The notes under the pieces: generated by a model
What the model saw: only the letters and a program-made list of their open reading frames with translations
Told to the model about the DNA's origin: nothing
The model's database searches: none
Program-made: the position numbers and the translations under genes
Part shown: positions 44,477 through 56,426 of the stretch, one piece after another
How positions within the stretch are numbered: position 1 is the first letter of the stretch
Layout of the letters: every line of letters begins with the position of its first letter
Source: Cannabis sativa
Lineage: Eukaryota; Streptophyta; Magnoliopsida; Rosales; Cannabaceae
Assembly (NCBI RefSeq): GCF_029168945.1
Contig: NC_083603.1
Location: forward strand, 48,246,406-48,310,405
Direction: 5' to 3'
Length of the DNA: 64,000 bases

Positions 44477-45680
44477 CCTTCCCATCCCGGGGACGACTGG
44501 TCCAATAGAGACCGAACTCTCTTCCGCACTTTCCCTCTCCCTCTGCAACTACCTCTCTCTCCAATGATCTCCAATGTAGAATCAAACCCAGATCTGTGGT
44601 GTATGTTGCTCACCATTAGATCAAACCCTCTTTTCTCCTGTCACCAAATCTTCCTCGGAGCCACGCTTTGCTCTCGAGCGGAGTCGAGAAAGCCCGATCT
44701 ACAAAGAGTGAGACCACCACCTTCGTTGCTCTCTTTTGCGCGCAGTGGAAGATGACTCGAGGTGGTTGAAGGAAAAAGGGTATTATACTTTGAATTTTTT
44801 GTGGCGAGCCAGTTAGAGGTGACTTGGATGCCTCTTTCTTTTTGTTTCATTTTGGATTTAATTCTTTCTTGAATTAACCATGTCATTATAAATTAAATGG
44901 ATGTATATAGTTAGAATCAAATATATAAATTTGGTTTTAGATTATTTTCATTTTATTATGGATTATTATATGAGTTTTGGATTTTGCTTTGGGTTTCTGA
45001 ATTTTCGTTTATGGTTTCGGTGCTTGGTGGGTTATTGGGTTCAAGGTGATGGTGGGTGGTATATAGGTAATGGTTGGTGATGTTGGCAGTACGAAAAATA
45101 TGATGAAGAATGAAGAAAATAAAAATTTGGAAAAGAAATCAAGGAGAAACGCAAAGAAGAAAGAAAAGAATGTAAACAAGAAGAAAATTAACAAAAACAA
45201 GTTTTCATTATTTGATTTTTTTCAAAATTGAGAAATATTTTTTTATAATTTTGAAATAAATTTTGAAATAACTTTTTTAAATTTTTTGAATAATTATATT
45301 AGGTGAACCAATATATGGCACGTGTACATGATAGTACACATAGGCAGTTCATGTCAACAGTTAACTGAGATAAATAAATGACACCTTACATTTTATAACT
45401 ATTTAATAGTTTGGAGGATTTTACCACCAAAATTTGAGATTAGAAAGTTAAGTGCAAGTGAAATGATAGTTAGAAGAGTTTAGCCGCAAAAAAAAAACTC
45501 TTTAATTAATTTAATAACTATATATTATGGTCATGTATCAGTAACAATTTACAAAATATCACTTATAGATAGTGTTAGACACCACTAATACTAATAACAA
45601 TACTCTATCAAAAATAGATCATGCACTTTCAAATTACACACGTGCATTATTATATTAGCCATATAATATATATATATATT

Positions 45681-46115
45681 ACTTTTTATTTTGAAAGGGA
45701 AAACATTCATTGAAGTAAACCAAAGAAAGATTACAACGGAATTGGCATGTCCGACAACATAATTGGACGAGCAACTAAGGGCACAAACTCCCCCATTCCA
45801 TCGAGAAGAAGCTTTGTTAGCCAAGGCTATATTTGCTAGAATGTGAGCAAGGCGATTACCAACTCTTCCCACAAAATAAAAACTATGAAATTGTACTAAG
45901 CCTCTTAACATCTTCAATATTTTCATCCGCCGAAGAGCACCCAACAAGAGGACCAGAGATTGTACGGACAGCCTTCATACAACCAGATTCTAGGTAAGGT
46001 AGATTTAGCCTAATAATAATGCCTACCATAATACCTTGCTTAATAGCGAAAAGCACTGCCTAGACAGGATCAAGAGGAAGATTCATGAAATTGATTTCTG
46101 CATATTGGAGAACAT
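45681..46115 (-). mobile_element. Truncated LINE tail with RNase H remnant
   Basis: The minus strand encodes a degenerate RNase H-like domain of plant L1-type LINEs: LPYLESGCMKAVRTISGPLV and, after a frame slip near 45900, FVGRVGNRLAHILANIAL, then a tail SMNVFPFK typical of LINE C-termini. The upstream LINE body is missing. Confidence 0.7.
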
Positions 46116-47042
46116 TATCCCACATGAATTAAATGATAAAGTATTGAGTCATATATAAGAACATGGGCAGGGCGGAGGTAGTTTAGGAGTAGTGTGGCCA
46201 TGGCCCCCCCAAGATTTTATACAGTGTGTAATATATGTAGTATAGCTAAATTATATATACCTATTTACATATAAATGTGTAATATAAGTATTTGTATATA
46301 CAAAATAATAAAGTTATAAGTGAAAAAAAATATTTAAATTTTATTTTTGACACTATAGTTTAGAATTTTTTAAAGTTTATCAGTAATCTTAAATAACTAC
46401 AACAGTACACAATCATGAAATAAAATGTACTGAAGAATTTTGTTAGATCTCAAAACAGATAGAGCATGCCAGAACGACAATTTTATAAGGTGTACTATAC
46501 ATGAATATATATATATATTGCATGGTACAAAAATTATTGGATAATTCTATAGTAGATCCCTTAGAATAGAAGCTTCTATCCCTGTCTGTTTTTGTATCTA
46601 GAAGAAATTTTTAGTTTGATTTTTTCTTTATAATTGTCTACGTTGTAATTATTTAGAATCACATTTAATTTTTAGAAAATTCTAAATAGTTTACAGTGCT
46701 TAAAATAAGATTCAATTATTTTGTTGATGCGTGTCTGTTTTTTCTTATACATGTGGTAAGCAATTGTTAAAATTTTATTTTCGGCATTGTAAAATATTTA
46801 GATTTTTTTTGAAAACGTACGCGCTTATAAAAAAAATAAACTAAAAACTTTTTTTAGGTGAAACAAATAAAAGATGTACCAAAACAATCTTTTAAGAGAG
46901 TCAATATAAATTTTTCAGAAATTGTTATGATTGGCCCCCCTAGTATTTAAGTGCTGGCTCCGCCTCTGAACATGGGCTACTCCACTCATCACCAATTAAT
47001 TTTGAGATGGAACCTCATGATTCTTATCATGGTATCAGAGCC
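46116..47042 (+). mobile_element. Short TRIM-like LTR and primer site, interrupted by an hAT element
   Basis: Excluding the hAT insertion, about 110 bp remain: TATCCCACATG (a TGTCCCACAT-like start), a TATA-like CATATATAAG at 46152, and an end TCTTATCA directly followed by TGGTATCAGAGCC (47030-47042), the initiator tRNA-Met primer site. No coding follows. This suits a small non-autonomous LTR element, but no second LTR was found. Confidence 0.5.
46168..46968. mobile_element. Non-autonomous hAT element, 801 bp
   Basis: Ends CAGGGCGGAGG and (inverted) CTGGCTCCGCCTCTG match the hAT tip CAGRGGCGGAGCC. The 8-bp AACATGGG is duplicated at 46160-46167 and 46969-46976, the size expected for hAT. GGCCCCCC runs lie near both ends. 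There is no transposase coding. Confidence 0.88.
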
Positions 47043-47546
47043 TTATTCAAATAGACACCATCTTGAAATGGATACCATAATTCTCATCACTGCAGCAATC
47101 TCTTCTCCTCTAATTAATTATACATCATAATGTACAATCTAAGTACAGCTGTCCTAATTTAATTTTTAAATGATGTAGTGAGTGTTACCATACTATCAAG
47201 ATGTACATTCGAATTAAATAATCATTAACTTGTTACCCTTTTAATGGAATTAATCTATAAGTCAATTCCACTAAACCAAACTTAACAAGTCACTTAATTC
47301 TTTAATTATATAGTCCAAAATCTTTGGTGTTTGACAGCTTGAACATAGGGTATATATAGAAAGCATTGCTTTAATACTCATGGTAGCCAGCCACTGCTAA
47401 TTTTGATTGCTATATGTAGATTTGTAGATCATGCTCCTTTTTTGAATAAGTGATCATGTTCCTTTACTTGCTCTTAAAGCCTAATATACATACTATACAT
47501 TTAGGGTTGCGAGTAATAACTTATATTATTATTATTATTACTATAG
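47043..47546. other. Intergenic DNA
   Basis: AT-rich; a short ATT microsatellite near 47524-47540. No domain or terminal repeat seen. Confidence 0.5.
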
Positions 47547-47555
47547 AAAGCAAAA

Positions 47556-48053
47556 GGCAAATTTGATTTTTTATGCTTACATTTTGTTAAAAAAAATTTC
47601 TTAAATAAATAATAACTAATATTTGTAGGATATGATAACTTTTATGATATCTCTAAAATACCCCCATTTACATCACCCCCATTTACACCATCGGACCACC
47701 TATCGGACCACTCATTGGGCCACCCATCAGATCACTCATAGGACCGCCCATCGGACCACCCATCGGACCCCCCATCGGATCCATCGGACCAGATCTGCTA
47801 CCAATTTTTTTTTTTTTTTTTTTTTTTTTACATACAAAAGTAGCATCAGGTGACCATCGGACCACCATCGGACCACCATCGGACTACCAATTTTTTTTTA
47901 CTTTTTTTTATGTTTTTGCACTAAAAAAAGTATGGGAAATTTGAGAGGGGTATTTTGGGTTTTAGATAAAGTGGTCATATATTTTTAATGGTGATATGTA
48001 TTAGTTTAGAAATAAAATATTAGGTATATATAAGTATAGAAAATAACATTTCC
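47556..48053. mobile_element. Mutator-like MITE copy A with GGTCCGATGG-type array
   Basis: Ends GGCAAATTTGATTTTTTATG and (inverted) GGAAATGTTATTTTCTATAC form terminal inverted repeats. The perfect 9-bp AAAGCAAAA flanks it (47547-47555, 48054-48062), as for Mutator-like elements. Inside is an array of about fifteen degenerate ATCGGACCACCC-type units at 47688-47790 and 47850-47888, plus T runs. Nearly the inverse of copy B. Confidence 0.8.
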
Positions 48054-48062
48054 AAAGCAAAA

Positions 48063-48328
48063 TGATTAATTAGTGATGTATGTATGTATATATATGTGTA
48101 TCTATATGTATTGAAGTTAATTTATCAAAATAATCGGTACTCTTCAAACGTGCAAATACGTAACTTGCACTTTGTTTCTCACTACATCATTTCACAATTC
48201 TAGTGATAAAGAAATGAAAATGCAACCAATGAAAATGATCATGAAAAATGTGTTTCCAATCGTGCTCATTGTGTCATAATCATACATAACTCGCACGTTT
48301 TGTACGTAATTTTACATTAATTTTAATT
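48063..48328. other. Spacer between the two inverted MITEs
   Basis: Unique AT-rich sequence; no feature recognised. Confidence 0.5.
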
Positions 48329-48819
48329 GGGAAATTTGATTTTCTATACTTACATATACCTAATATTTTATTTCTAAACTAATACATATCATCATTGAAA
48401 ATATATGACTACTTTATCTAAAACCCAAAAATACCCCTCTCAAATTTTCCATATTTTTTTTAGTGCAAAAACATAAAAAAAAAAAAAATTGGTAGTCCGA
48501 TGGGGTCCGATGGTAGTCCGATGGTGGTCCGATGGTCACCTGATGCTACTTTTGTATGTACAAAAACATAAAAAAAAAAAAATGGTAGCAGATTTGGTCC
48601 GATGGTAGTCCGATGGGTGGTCCGATGGGTCCGATGGGTGGCCCGATGGGTGGTCCGATGGGGTGGCCCGATGGGTGGTCCGATGGTGTAAATGGGGTGA
48701 TGTAAATGGGGGGGTATTTTAGGAATATCATAAAAATTGTCATATTTTACAAATATTAGTTATTATTTGTTTAGAAAAACAATTTTAACCAAATGTAAGC
48801 ATAAAAAATCAAATTTCCC
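48329..48819. mobile_element. Mutator-like MITE copy B, inverted relative to copy A
   Basis: Starts GGGAAATTTGATTTTCTATA and ends with its inverse. TTTTAATT flanks it (48321-48328, 48820-48827), eight of an expected nine bases. It contains the reverse-complement array GGTCCGATGG / GGTGGCCCGATGG at 48490-48535 and 48596-48682, the unit count differing from copy A. Confidence 0.78.
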
Positions 48820-48828
48820 TTTTAATTA

Positions 48829-51237
48829 CGTACTCTTCTAGTAACTTAAAATGATTACTGAAGAAAGGGTGTTAGACTTTGCTTAATTAAACAACATTCA
48901 AATATTTTATATTATGTAAGTAAATCGATATATTCATGAATATTATAATGTTTTCATTTTAGGATATTGGTACTTAAGTTTGGTTACAAAAATGATTTTT
49001 GGATCTTACGTTGTCACAACCAAACACTATTAATTGATATATATACTATTTTTTAATTTACGATTTGGGTTGCTCTAATAAGTCTTACATACTATTTATT
49101 TAAAAAAAGTTAAAATTTTTTGTTTGTATCTAGACGGATAGTTTTTATCAAGTCATGAAAGTGACAAGTAATGACTTATCATATGTAGTGGTTGTACATT
49201 TAAGTATATAATTTATCAAGTCGCAATAATTAGACTGCTAAATAGTCTATTGATAAATTAGACAACTTGTTAGAAAGATACGAGAAAAAATAAATGATAT
49301 ATTATGATTCTATATATTTGACCATTACAACAACATATGAAATTTTCTTGTACCTTTTAAATTATACACATCATTGAATTGAAGATAGTAATTCTGGAAG
49401 AAATATAAAGTTTGATAAATATAAAAGTAACTCCTGAAGAGTATATATATTTTGGAATAATTATTTTATTCGTGTATACAAAAATAAAATTTGTAATGAT
49501 TACTTATATGTATTGATTTTATAAATTATCCTACTTAAATTTTATTGAAATACAAATTATAGTGAACCTGAAGCTCATAAATTGAGTTACTTTAACATGA
49601 TCAATCAACACAATAAATTTTCAAGTAATCTGACTAAATTTTATTGAAGAATCAGAAGATTCTTCTCATTATTAATTTATAAGGCTCAAAAGAAGAATGT
49701 GCATCTATTTTGCATATAGAAAAAGTGAAAGTATATTTTAATATTTTTTCATTTTAAAAGTAAAATTATAATATAATTTATTGATAATTCATTTAAATAT
49801 ATGTGAATTTATTTATTTTTTTTAGAAAATATATATTAAATTATTTTGACGAAAATGTTTGGATTATATTTCTTCAGCAATCTTGAGTATTGTTAGATTT
49901 TTATTGCATAAATTCTTATCGATATAATAAGATCATATGATCATGAATTTACAAGATTTATAAATTTATATATTTCTAATTATACACAAATGATTCATTC
50001 TTAAAAATAAAATAGGTTCATAACTATATTTATTGAACCTAAAGTTCAATGTCATACATAAATAGATTTAAACAAATATTAATTTATTGTGATGTATTGA
50101 AATCTCTACAGGTGTATAATATTATTAGATATCACAATTTTTAAAAGTCTCTTGATCAGGGAGAGAGAAATACAGTTGGGATCGATGATGATTTTCAAAA
50201 AATAATCCTTGCACAAAGTATATAAGAACGATATAGTTTAAAATGATATATACCAACTACAAATCAATATTATTTAAAGTTGAGTTACAATGAGTTGAAA
50301 ATGCCCAAAGCGTCAATAAACAATGTAGAAATTATAAATATGTTTCGTTTAATTTGCTCTGAAGATGTTAAATCTAGAGGCACTCATGGAGATACACCTT
50401 AATTTTGTAAAGTATTGGTAATTTAAAACTAATAACCGTGATAAAAATGGTACTCTAGAAGAGACTCCCTAGAAAAATTAGACATAACATATTTGATCAT
50501 GACTGAACCCTTGAAGTGGTTCTATATAGGTACCTATAAATGATTTACATATTTAAAAAATATAAAATTTAAAGAGATCTCTATAAGTTATGTCAATATG
50601 GGAAGAAATTATCATATAATGAAATTTTTGTCGACAATAGATGTTCAATGTTTGCTTATGAAATAAACTAACATGAGATAGCAAGAATCATGGTATTAGA
50701 TTTTTCAAAAATTATTGAATATATTTTATTTTTGGCTAAAATATTATGACACAGTCCAGGCAAGTTTACTCGCATAAAGTGAAGTAAGACCTATAGGATG
50801 TACAAATAAATATTTCAAATGAGAAATTTGCACATATGTATTTGTACATAAAATGAATTGTTGTACACAATTTGCATAGACATGAGATTGATTGAAATAA
50901 AGCTTAAATATTAAGAAAATATAATCATGAGTTGATTATAGCCTGGAATATATTTTATGATGATTTATAAGCATCACATAAATATTGTAACAAAAAGTTA
51001 TTTATTTGGAGCTCCTAATATATTGAGAATTTAAAATATGTCATATCTGAAAATTCTAAAAAAATTTTAATACATGTCTTAAGTGACATAAATTTAAAGT
51101 CGCGCACACTATATGACAAAGATCTTTGTATGAAATATAAAAACATATAAGTAAATTATTACTTAAAAAATACGTGTGATTGTCTATGCAATATGAATTC
51201 GTAAATTATATGTCGTGATAGACTCTTGAAAAGTTTT
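48829..51237. other. AT-rich intergenic DNA, perhaps very old copia relics
   Basis: Over 2.4 kb of AT-rich sequence. Some stretches (about 50150-50700 and 50900-51060) have the flavour of decayed copia pol and may be continuous with 53826-54420, but no domain is readable with confidence. Confidence 0.4.
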
Positions 51238-53320
51238 TGTAAAGACCGCTTAGCTTAATTTAGAAATTAGCAGATAATTAGGGTTTAATTATGAAAATTA
51301 TTTATTAATGTTAAATTAATTATTTATGACGATTTATTTGGATTCAGAATGCATTTTATATGTCATATATAGAAATTTCATAATTTTGCTGTTCAGTGCC
51401 CGACAACATTGGAACACGGTGTATGGCTGAGTAGAATCGCATCTTAGTATTTCAGTATAGCGGGGCAGTATAGTTAGACATTGAGAATGTCGGATTTAGT
51501 CGAAAATTTAGAATTTCCCAAGATACCCTTAGTACCCCTTTTATGTTGTTTTAGTGTGGAGGGGCAAAATAGTCATTTTGCCCCATATGTATTTTGTCCT
51601 CTAGTGGACTTAGTTATATTTTATAATTAGATTTTTATGGTTATCTTTAGCTGATATTAAGTTAATAAAACATCATTTATTCATTTTATTCAAAATTAGC
51701 AAAGTTAGAAAAAAATCACACTTTCTCTCTCAATCTCACTCTCTCTTTCGGCCCCCTTAGAGCAGCTAGGGTTGGGAGTTTTTCTGTGGATTTCAAGCTG
51801 TTTTCTCAAAGTTTTGGTGGTCTCAAACTCTAGGTAAAGTCTTATGCAACCTCTCCTTAGTTTCTTGCTTTTAAAGAAATGATATTTTGCATGCTTTGAG
51901 GTTTTGCTTGTTGTGGTTGCTGTAGTTGATTGTTGTTGTGTTCAGAGGTTTAATTATGGTTTCTTATGTTGATTTATGCTTGAATTAGTGGTTGTTATGT
52001 TGTTTGAGCAAGCTTTGGAGTTTTGAACTCAAGCTTGGCTCATTAATGGCAAGTTTTGATTTTGTATATGGGTGGATGTTTTGTTACCTTGAATATGTTC
52101 TCTAGGGTGTATAGAACAGGTTTGGAAAGTTTGGTTTGAATTGGGGTTGATTTGGTCGAATTATGAAATTTTTGGTCTTTCCTGCACTGAACCAGAATTC
52201 CGGTTCAGAGAGGCCTGTAGGAACCGGAATTCCGGTTGGCTTCTAGGAATTTTTCCTAGAACCGAAATTCCAGTTGGGGAATCGGTCTACCGGTTCGGGC
52301 AATTTTAGGAACCCTAGTTTTTCCCATTTTTGTGTTGTTTAGGGTATTGCCATGTTATTCATCGATAGGGAAACTTTTAGTTTCAAGTTTAAGTCCCCGG
52401 GAAGGGATTTAGCGTATCGCTTATCAGTGTTGTGATTGATGTGATTTAGGAGCCTGTAATTCGCCGAGCAGATTGTTCCCTTCAGGTTGACCGATACACC
52501 TGAATTCAGAATCGAGGTAAGATTAGTATAACAGTATGCATGTGTATTTACATGTTTAGCGTGCATGTTAGTAAGCCTGTTAGATTACATTAGATATGTA
52601 TGTTGGCTTTCGTGCTATTTGACAGTATCACATCGGTACGACTAGAGTATGACTACGTACCGAGTATAGGTTAATATTATGGTGGATAGCATCGTACTAT
52701 TTGACGGTATCACATCGGTACGACTAGAGTATGACTAGCGTACCGAGTATAGGCTGATACAGTATCACATCGGTACGGCTAGAGTATGACTAGCGTATCG
52801 AGTATAGGCTGATATTATGGTCAATGGTACCATCGTACGAACGTTCTAGACTCAGTACCGTGTGGGACACGGGGATTAGGATTATGGTCAGGGGTATGGG
52901 CGTCTGATCATAATCCGGGATATATGTATGTTATATGATTTATGCTTTTCTTACTGAGTCTGTCGACTCACAGTGCTATGTTTATGTGTAGGTAAGGGCA
53001 AGGCTAAAGTTGAGGAACCGTGAGGACGAGCAGATGAAGATTGTACATGTTGGGGTGGTTAGGCTTGGAGCGTACGATCCTCGGGACATCAAGGCTTTTG
53101 ATGTTAGTCGTTGGGCGACAAATATTTGTAAATGAATAGCAAACTTTTGTAAAGTATTTTGTAAACGGGATCCCGAAATATTTTGTATGTAATACTATAA
53201 GTTTTTAATTAAATAAGCAAATTTTAATTAATCACGATTTTCATTAACCTCGTTGATTAGCAACGAGCTGCACAGTATGTTTAAAATCACGTCAACACCT
53301 ATACTAGTTAGGGTGTTACA
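51238..53320 (+). mobile_element. Gypsy-type solo LTR, 2083 bp
   Basis: Ends TGTAAAGACCGC and GGGTGTTACA; perfect 5-bp duplication GTTTT (51233-51237, 53321-53325). No gag or pol inside. A pyrimidine-rich leader (about 51720-51760) and a possible splice donor AGGTAAAGTC (51832-51842) suggest plus as the sense strand. A related, diverged LTR in opposite orientation occupies 62993-64000; both share a TGTAACRCCCTAA end and a GGATCCCG stretch. LTR length and tips suggest a gypsy (chromovirus/Tekay-like) element; lineage uncertain. Confidence 0.82.
52615..52820. repeat. Tandem minisatellite in the gypsy-type solo LTR
   Basis: Three units sharing GTATCACATCGGTACG and CTAGAGTATGACTA: 52615-52696 (82 bp), 52697-52759 and 52760-52820 (about 62 bp). 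Confidence 0.85.
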
Positions 53321-53325
53321 GTTTT

Positions 53326-53825
53326 AATTATATTATGAATGATTGAACAACAAACTTTTATTTCTTTTTGTATATTGTGAAATATTAAATGTATATAGTT
53401 TGTTTATAAATAGAGAGGTACTTCACATAAGGAATTATAGATATTTGATCATTTGATATGAAAATTAAGATCAAACAACAAGAATGAAATAAATATATGG
53501 TCTTGGAGTACCATCATTATCACAAATAAAAATTTATATTATCAATGTGTGATGTTCATAACTACTTAAAATTTTGAACTTTGAATTAAGAACAACGTTA
53601 TATACACACACACATGATTTAATAAGTTGGATAATTATTGAAGTTCCTAAAACTCCTCATCTATAATTTAGAAGCCCACACATACACTCTCAGAGAGTTG
53701 TAGGTAATATATGATCATAAATAATATATGGTGATATTTTAAAAGCGATAACAATGATCTTATGAGATATTTTATCACCAAAATAATTGTAGATCGTATG
53801 TGTATGAGAGAGAGACATATTCATG
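53326..53825. other. AT-rich non-coding sequence
   Basis: Probably the decayed body of the copia relic that follows, but no motif can be read. Confidence 0.4.
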
Positions 53826-54420
53826 TTGCACTCTTTTTCCCTTAGATTAGGTTTTGTCCCACTGAGTTTTCCTGATAAAGTTTTTAACGATGCAACTTTA
53901 AATCATGCTAATTAATATATTTGTACTTTATGTAGCAAGTAGAGAATGTGTGGGAGTGAGATCATGACAAAGCATATTCGAGAAACATATAGATTGTACT
54001 TTGTAACGCAATATCAATATTAGCAATTCTCGATGAAGATAACGCGAAATGTATTGATCAACTAAAGCTATGATGAAGAAAACGCCAAAGGCATTTTCAC
54101 CAAATTCTTCTTATCTCGTGATCTTAAGGAGAATAGCTATATTGGTGTCCAAAATATTCAACTAAGTGCCAATTTTGTAGACTTATTCATAAAATCGTTA
54201 CCAACACCACATTTCAGAAGATGGCATACAAGATTAGAATTCGTCGATTAAAAGATCTCCACGAATGCTTAAATAAAGAGTTAATTTATATTGGACTCTT
54301 TTTCCCTTGGTTGAGTTTTTATCCTATTAGGTTTTCTGGCAATATTTTTAATGAGCCAGTTTTTATGGACATCTAAGAGCAAGTGTTATGAAATATTATA
54401 TATGGTTGTCTAAATCACTA
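53826..54420 (+). pseudogene. Decayed copia RNase H end and LTR border
   Basis: Frames at 54000-54290 give DEDNAKCIDQLKL, then after slips a stretch matching the copia end KSLPT.TF.K..HKIGMRRLKDL (here ending RRLKDLHECL). A TTGGACTCTTTTTCCCTTGG border of the type found at copia 3' LTRs follows. A second copy of that border (TGCACTCTTTTTCCCTTAGA) is at 53828, 450 bp upstream. It is heavily mutated and old. Confidence 0.6.
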
Positions 54421-55857
54421 AATTAATTATCATCATTAAAGTCTGAATGTATTTTGTAAATATATTGATTTAGTTTCTATTTTCTTAGCTATATTTTGTA
54501 TAAATAAGAGTTTATCCCATTAGAATAAACTACTGAAAAAAATCTCATTCACTCTCTCATTATGTTCTTTTCTTTGTTCTCTTATTTTTTTTTTTCTATT
54601 TTATATTATTTTATAACAAAATCAAATTTATGGGAGCCTGAGTGGGTTAATTTCACTCGAACAAAAAATAAGGAAAAATTCTTTACAAAAAAAAAGTAAA
54701 AATAAATAAATAATAAAAAGTTAAACTCTCTGAAATTCACTATCTCGAGTTGAAAAAAAAAAATAAGAAAAAGAAAAATCTGAACCTTGTACTAAAAGTA
54801 AGAAAATCCTAATGAATACTTTTTTTTTTTGGCTAAAATGTTAATGAATACTTGTGTGTCTTGCATACCAAAAAAAAACATTAGAGAGAGAGAGCACTTT
54901 GGGGACTGTCGGCTGAGATTCTTGTTCCCATTAATTGTACTGAATAAGTAAATTGAAAAATTAGTAATTTAGAAATGTCATGTTAATCAAATACAATTAA
55001 TTGGATCTTTTTAGATTTGTATATAAATGGATAACAGCCTGTCTTGTAATTAACATTAATAATACATTAGTTGTAGGTATATAACATCACCCAAAACATC
55101 AAAACTCCATTCCATTTTTATTTTTTTTCCCCATTAAATCATTGTTTAATTGAAAATTATTGTGACTTTATCAAAACTGTCTTATTATTTTCTATTTTCT
55201 AATAATAAGGGTAGTTAGTTGTAGTCTTATTTTTAAAGCTTGTAAGCTGGATTTACATTATCAAATTCATATCGAAGTTTTTCTATGAGCATCCCTCACC
55301 AAGTGTCAATAATATAATCATAACATAATATCTACGTCTAAACCCACCCAGGAGAGCCAGCCCCATTTCATTCATATTAAAGGAAGATTCTATTTACGCC
55401 CTATAAAAGAATAAATATACCACAATATTTAAAAAATTTAAATTTAAAATATTTTTTAGAAATCACTTTTAATGTTTTTAATTATTTTCTTATATTGTTT
55501 TGTATTAATTTAAATACTTGCTTCAATTTATGTTCATAATTTTTTTAAATCATGTTTTTTCTAATAAAATTTCACATAATTTTTATTTTAATTTCTTTTT
55601 GTTAAGAATATTTGAAATATAATTTATTTTTACTTAATAGATATATTTTTTTTAAGAAAATAAATTGAAAAAAAATTAATATAATTAATGATATATATTA
55701 TGTAAAATAAAAATATTAAAATAGATGTATTTATAAATTTTTGAGGTGTAAATAAAACTCTACTGTATTAAATATTTACTTATATGTAATTTATAAATTA
55801 CCTTTTTAGACTCATATCATTTGGTCTTATAAAGTAAAAAGTAAGCTATATCGATCC
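54421..55857. other. AT-rich intergenic DNA
   Basis: Long A and T runs and a short GA repeat near 54883-54894. No coding or terminal-repeat signal found. Confidence 0.55.
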
Positions 55858-56426
55858 GTTTTTTTTTTTTTTTTTGACAATAAACGTGAACATTCATTAA
55901 TCAAATTAAAACAGTTAGACCTTTCGGTCATTACAAAATAGATTCCCCAATAAAGAGGAAATCGGAATAGAGCCAAACAGTTGGTGGGTGAAGGCCCACT
56001 TTGTCACATTATTGGCAACAAAGTTACAATACCTACTAACATTAGAAAATATACAACAAATAAAAGAGGGAGATGACTTGATACAAAATGAGACATAGTT
56101 CTCAAGAGTCGTGCATTGATTACTTGTCTCGAGTCACTCTCGATAATTACATACTTATACCCTAAATCTAAAGCCAGCGAAACAGCCAAACAGCAGGTCG
56201 CAGCTTCTCCACATAACGCATCCAAGAAGTCCAACTGAGAAGTATCAACCCGAACCACCTTGCCCAGATGATTCCTCGCTACAACTGCAATGCACATAGT
56301 CTCTAAGCCCACTCTTACATCACAATTCAGTTTGATCCAATCCAGGATTCCAAATCTCCCTTGTGATCAGAGTAGGAGCAGGCAAGAAAGAATCATGTAA
56401 CTCTGCAAAAGAAGTAAAAATATTAT
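55858..56426 (-). mobile_element. Truncated LINE tail with RNase H domain
   Basis: The minus strand encodes, in two frames, the C-terminal RNase H-like domain (RVT_3 type) of plant L1 LINEs: WIKLNCDVRVGLETMCIAVV, ARNHLGKVV, CGEAATCCLAVSLALDLGY, VIIESDSRQVINA. The Asp, Glu and Asp acidic positions are present. A frame slip lies near 56345. It ends in an A run (T run on +, 55860-55877) as expected of a retroposed LINE 3' end. Confidence 0.8.

Larger units (their letters stand above)
43427..45490. mobile_element. Long-TIR (foldback-like) element holding nested insertions
   Basis: The left arm (43432-43800) and right arm (45300-45484) are inverted copies: GCTAAACTCTCCTAACTATC against GATAGTTAGAAGAGTTTAGC, and TCAGTTAACTGTTGGCATGA against its inverse in the right arm, reaching GGTTCACCTAATAT. 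The middle carries an MITE fragment, a CT microsatellite, a Cassandra LTR and unassigned sequence (44482-45300) without a clear ORF. The exact ends and target duplication are unresolved because both flanks are A/T-rich. Confidence 0.65.

Noticed and set aside
44396..44755. 119-codon plus-strand frame next to Cassandra
   Set aside because: It runs across the Cassandra LTR boundary and target duplication at 44476, so it cannot be an ancestral gene.
45009..45200. Phe-rich 63-codon frame resembling a membrane segment
   Set aside because: It is the antisense of an A/G-rich low-complexity stretch; no start context or homology.
47683..47868. Peptide with GGPMGGPM repeats on the minus strand
   Set aside because: A direct product of the decamer array; the frame has no domain and also covers a T run.
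47688..47888. Regular short repeats that might suggest a CRISPR array
   Set aside because: Units are 10-13 bp, degenerate and contiguous without unique spacers, inside a MITE in a plant genome; a minisatellite explains them.
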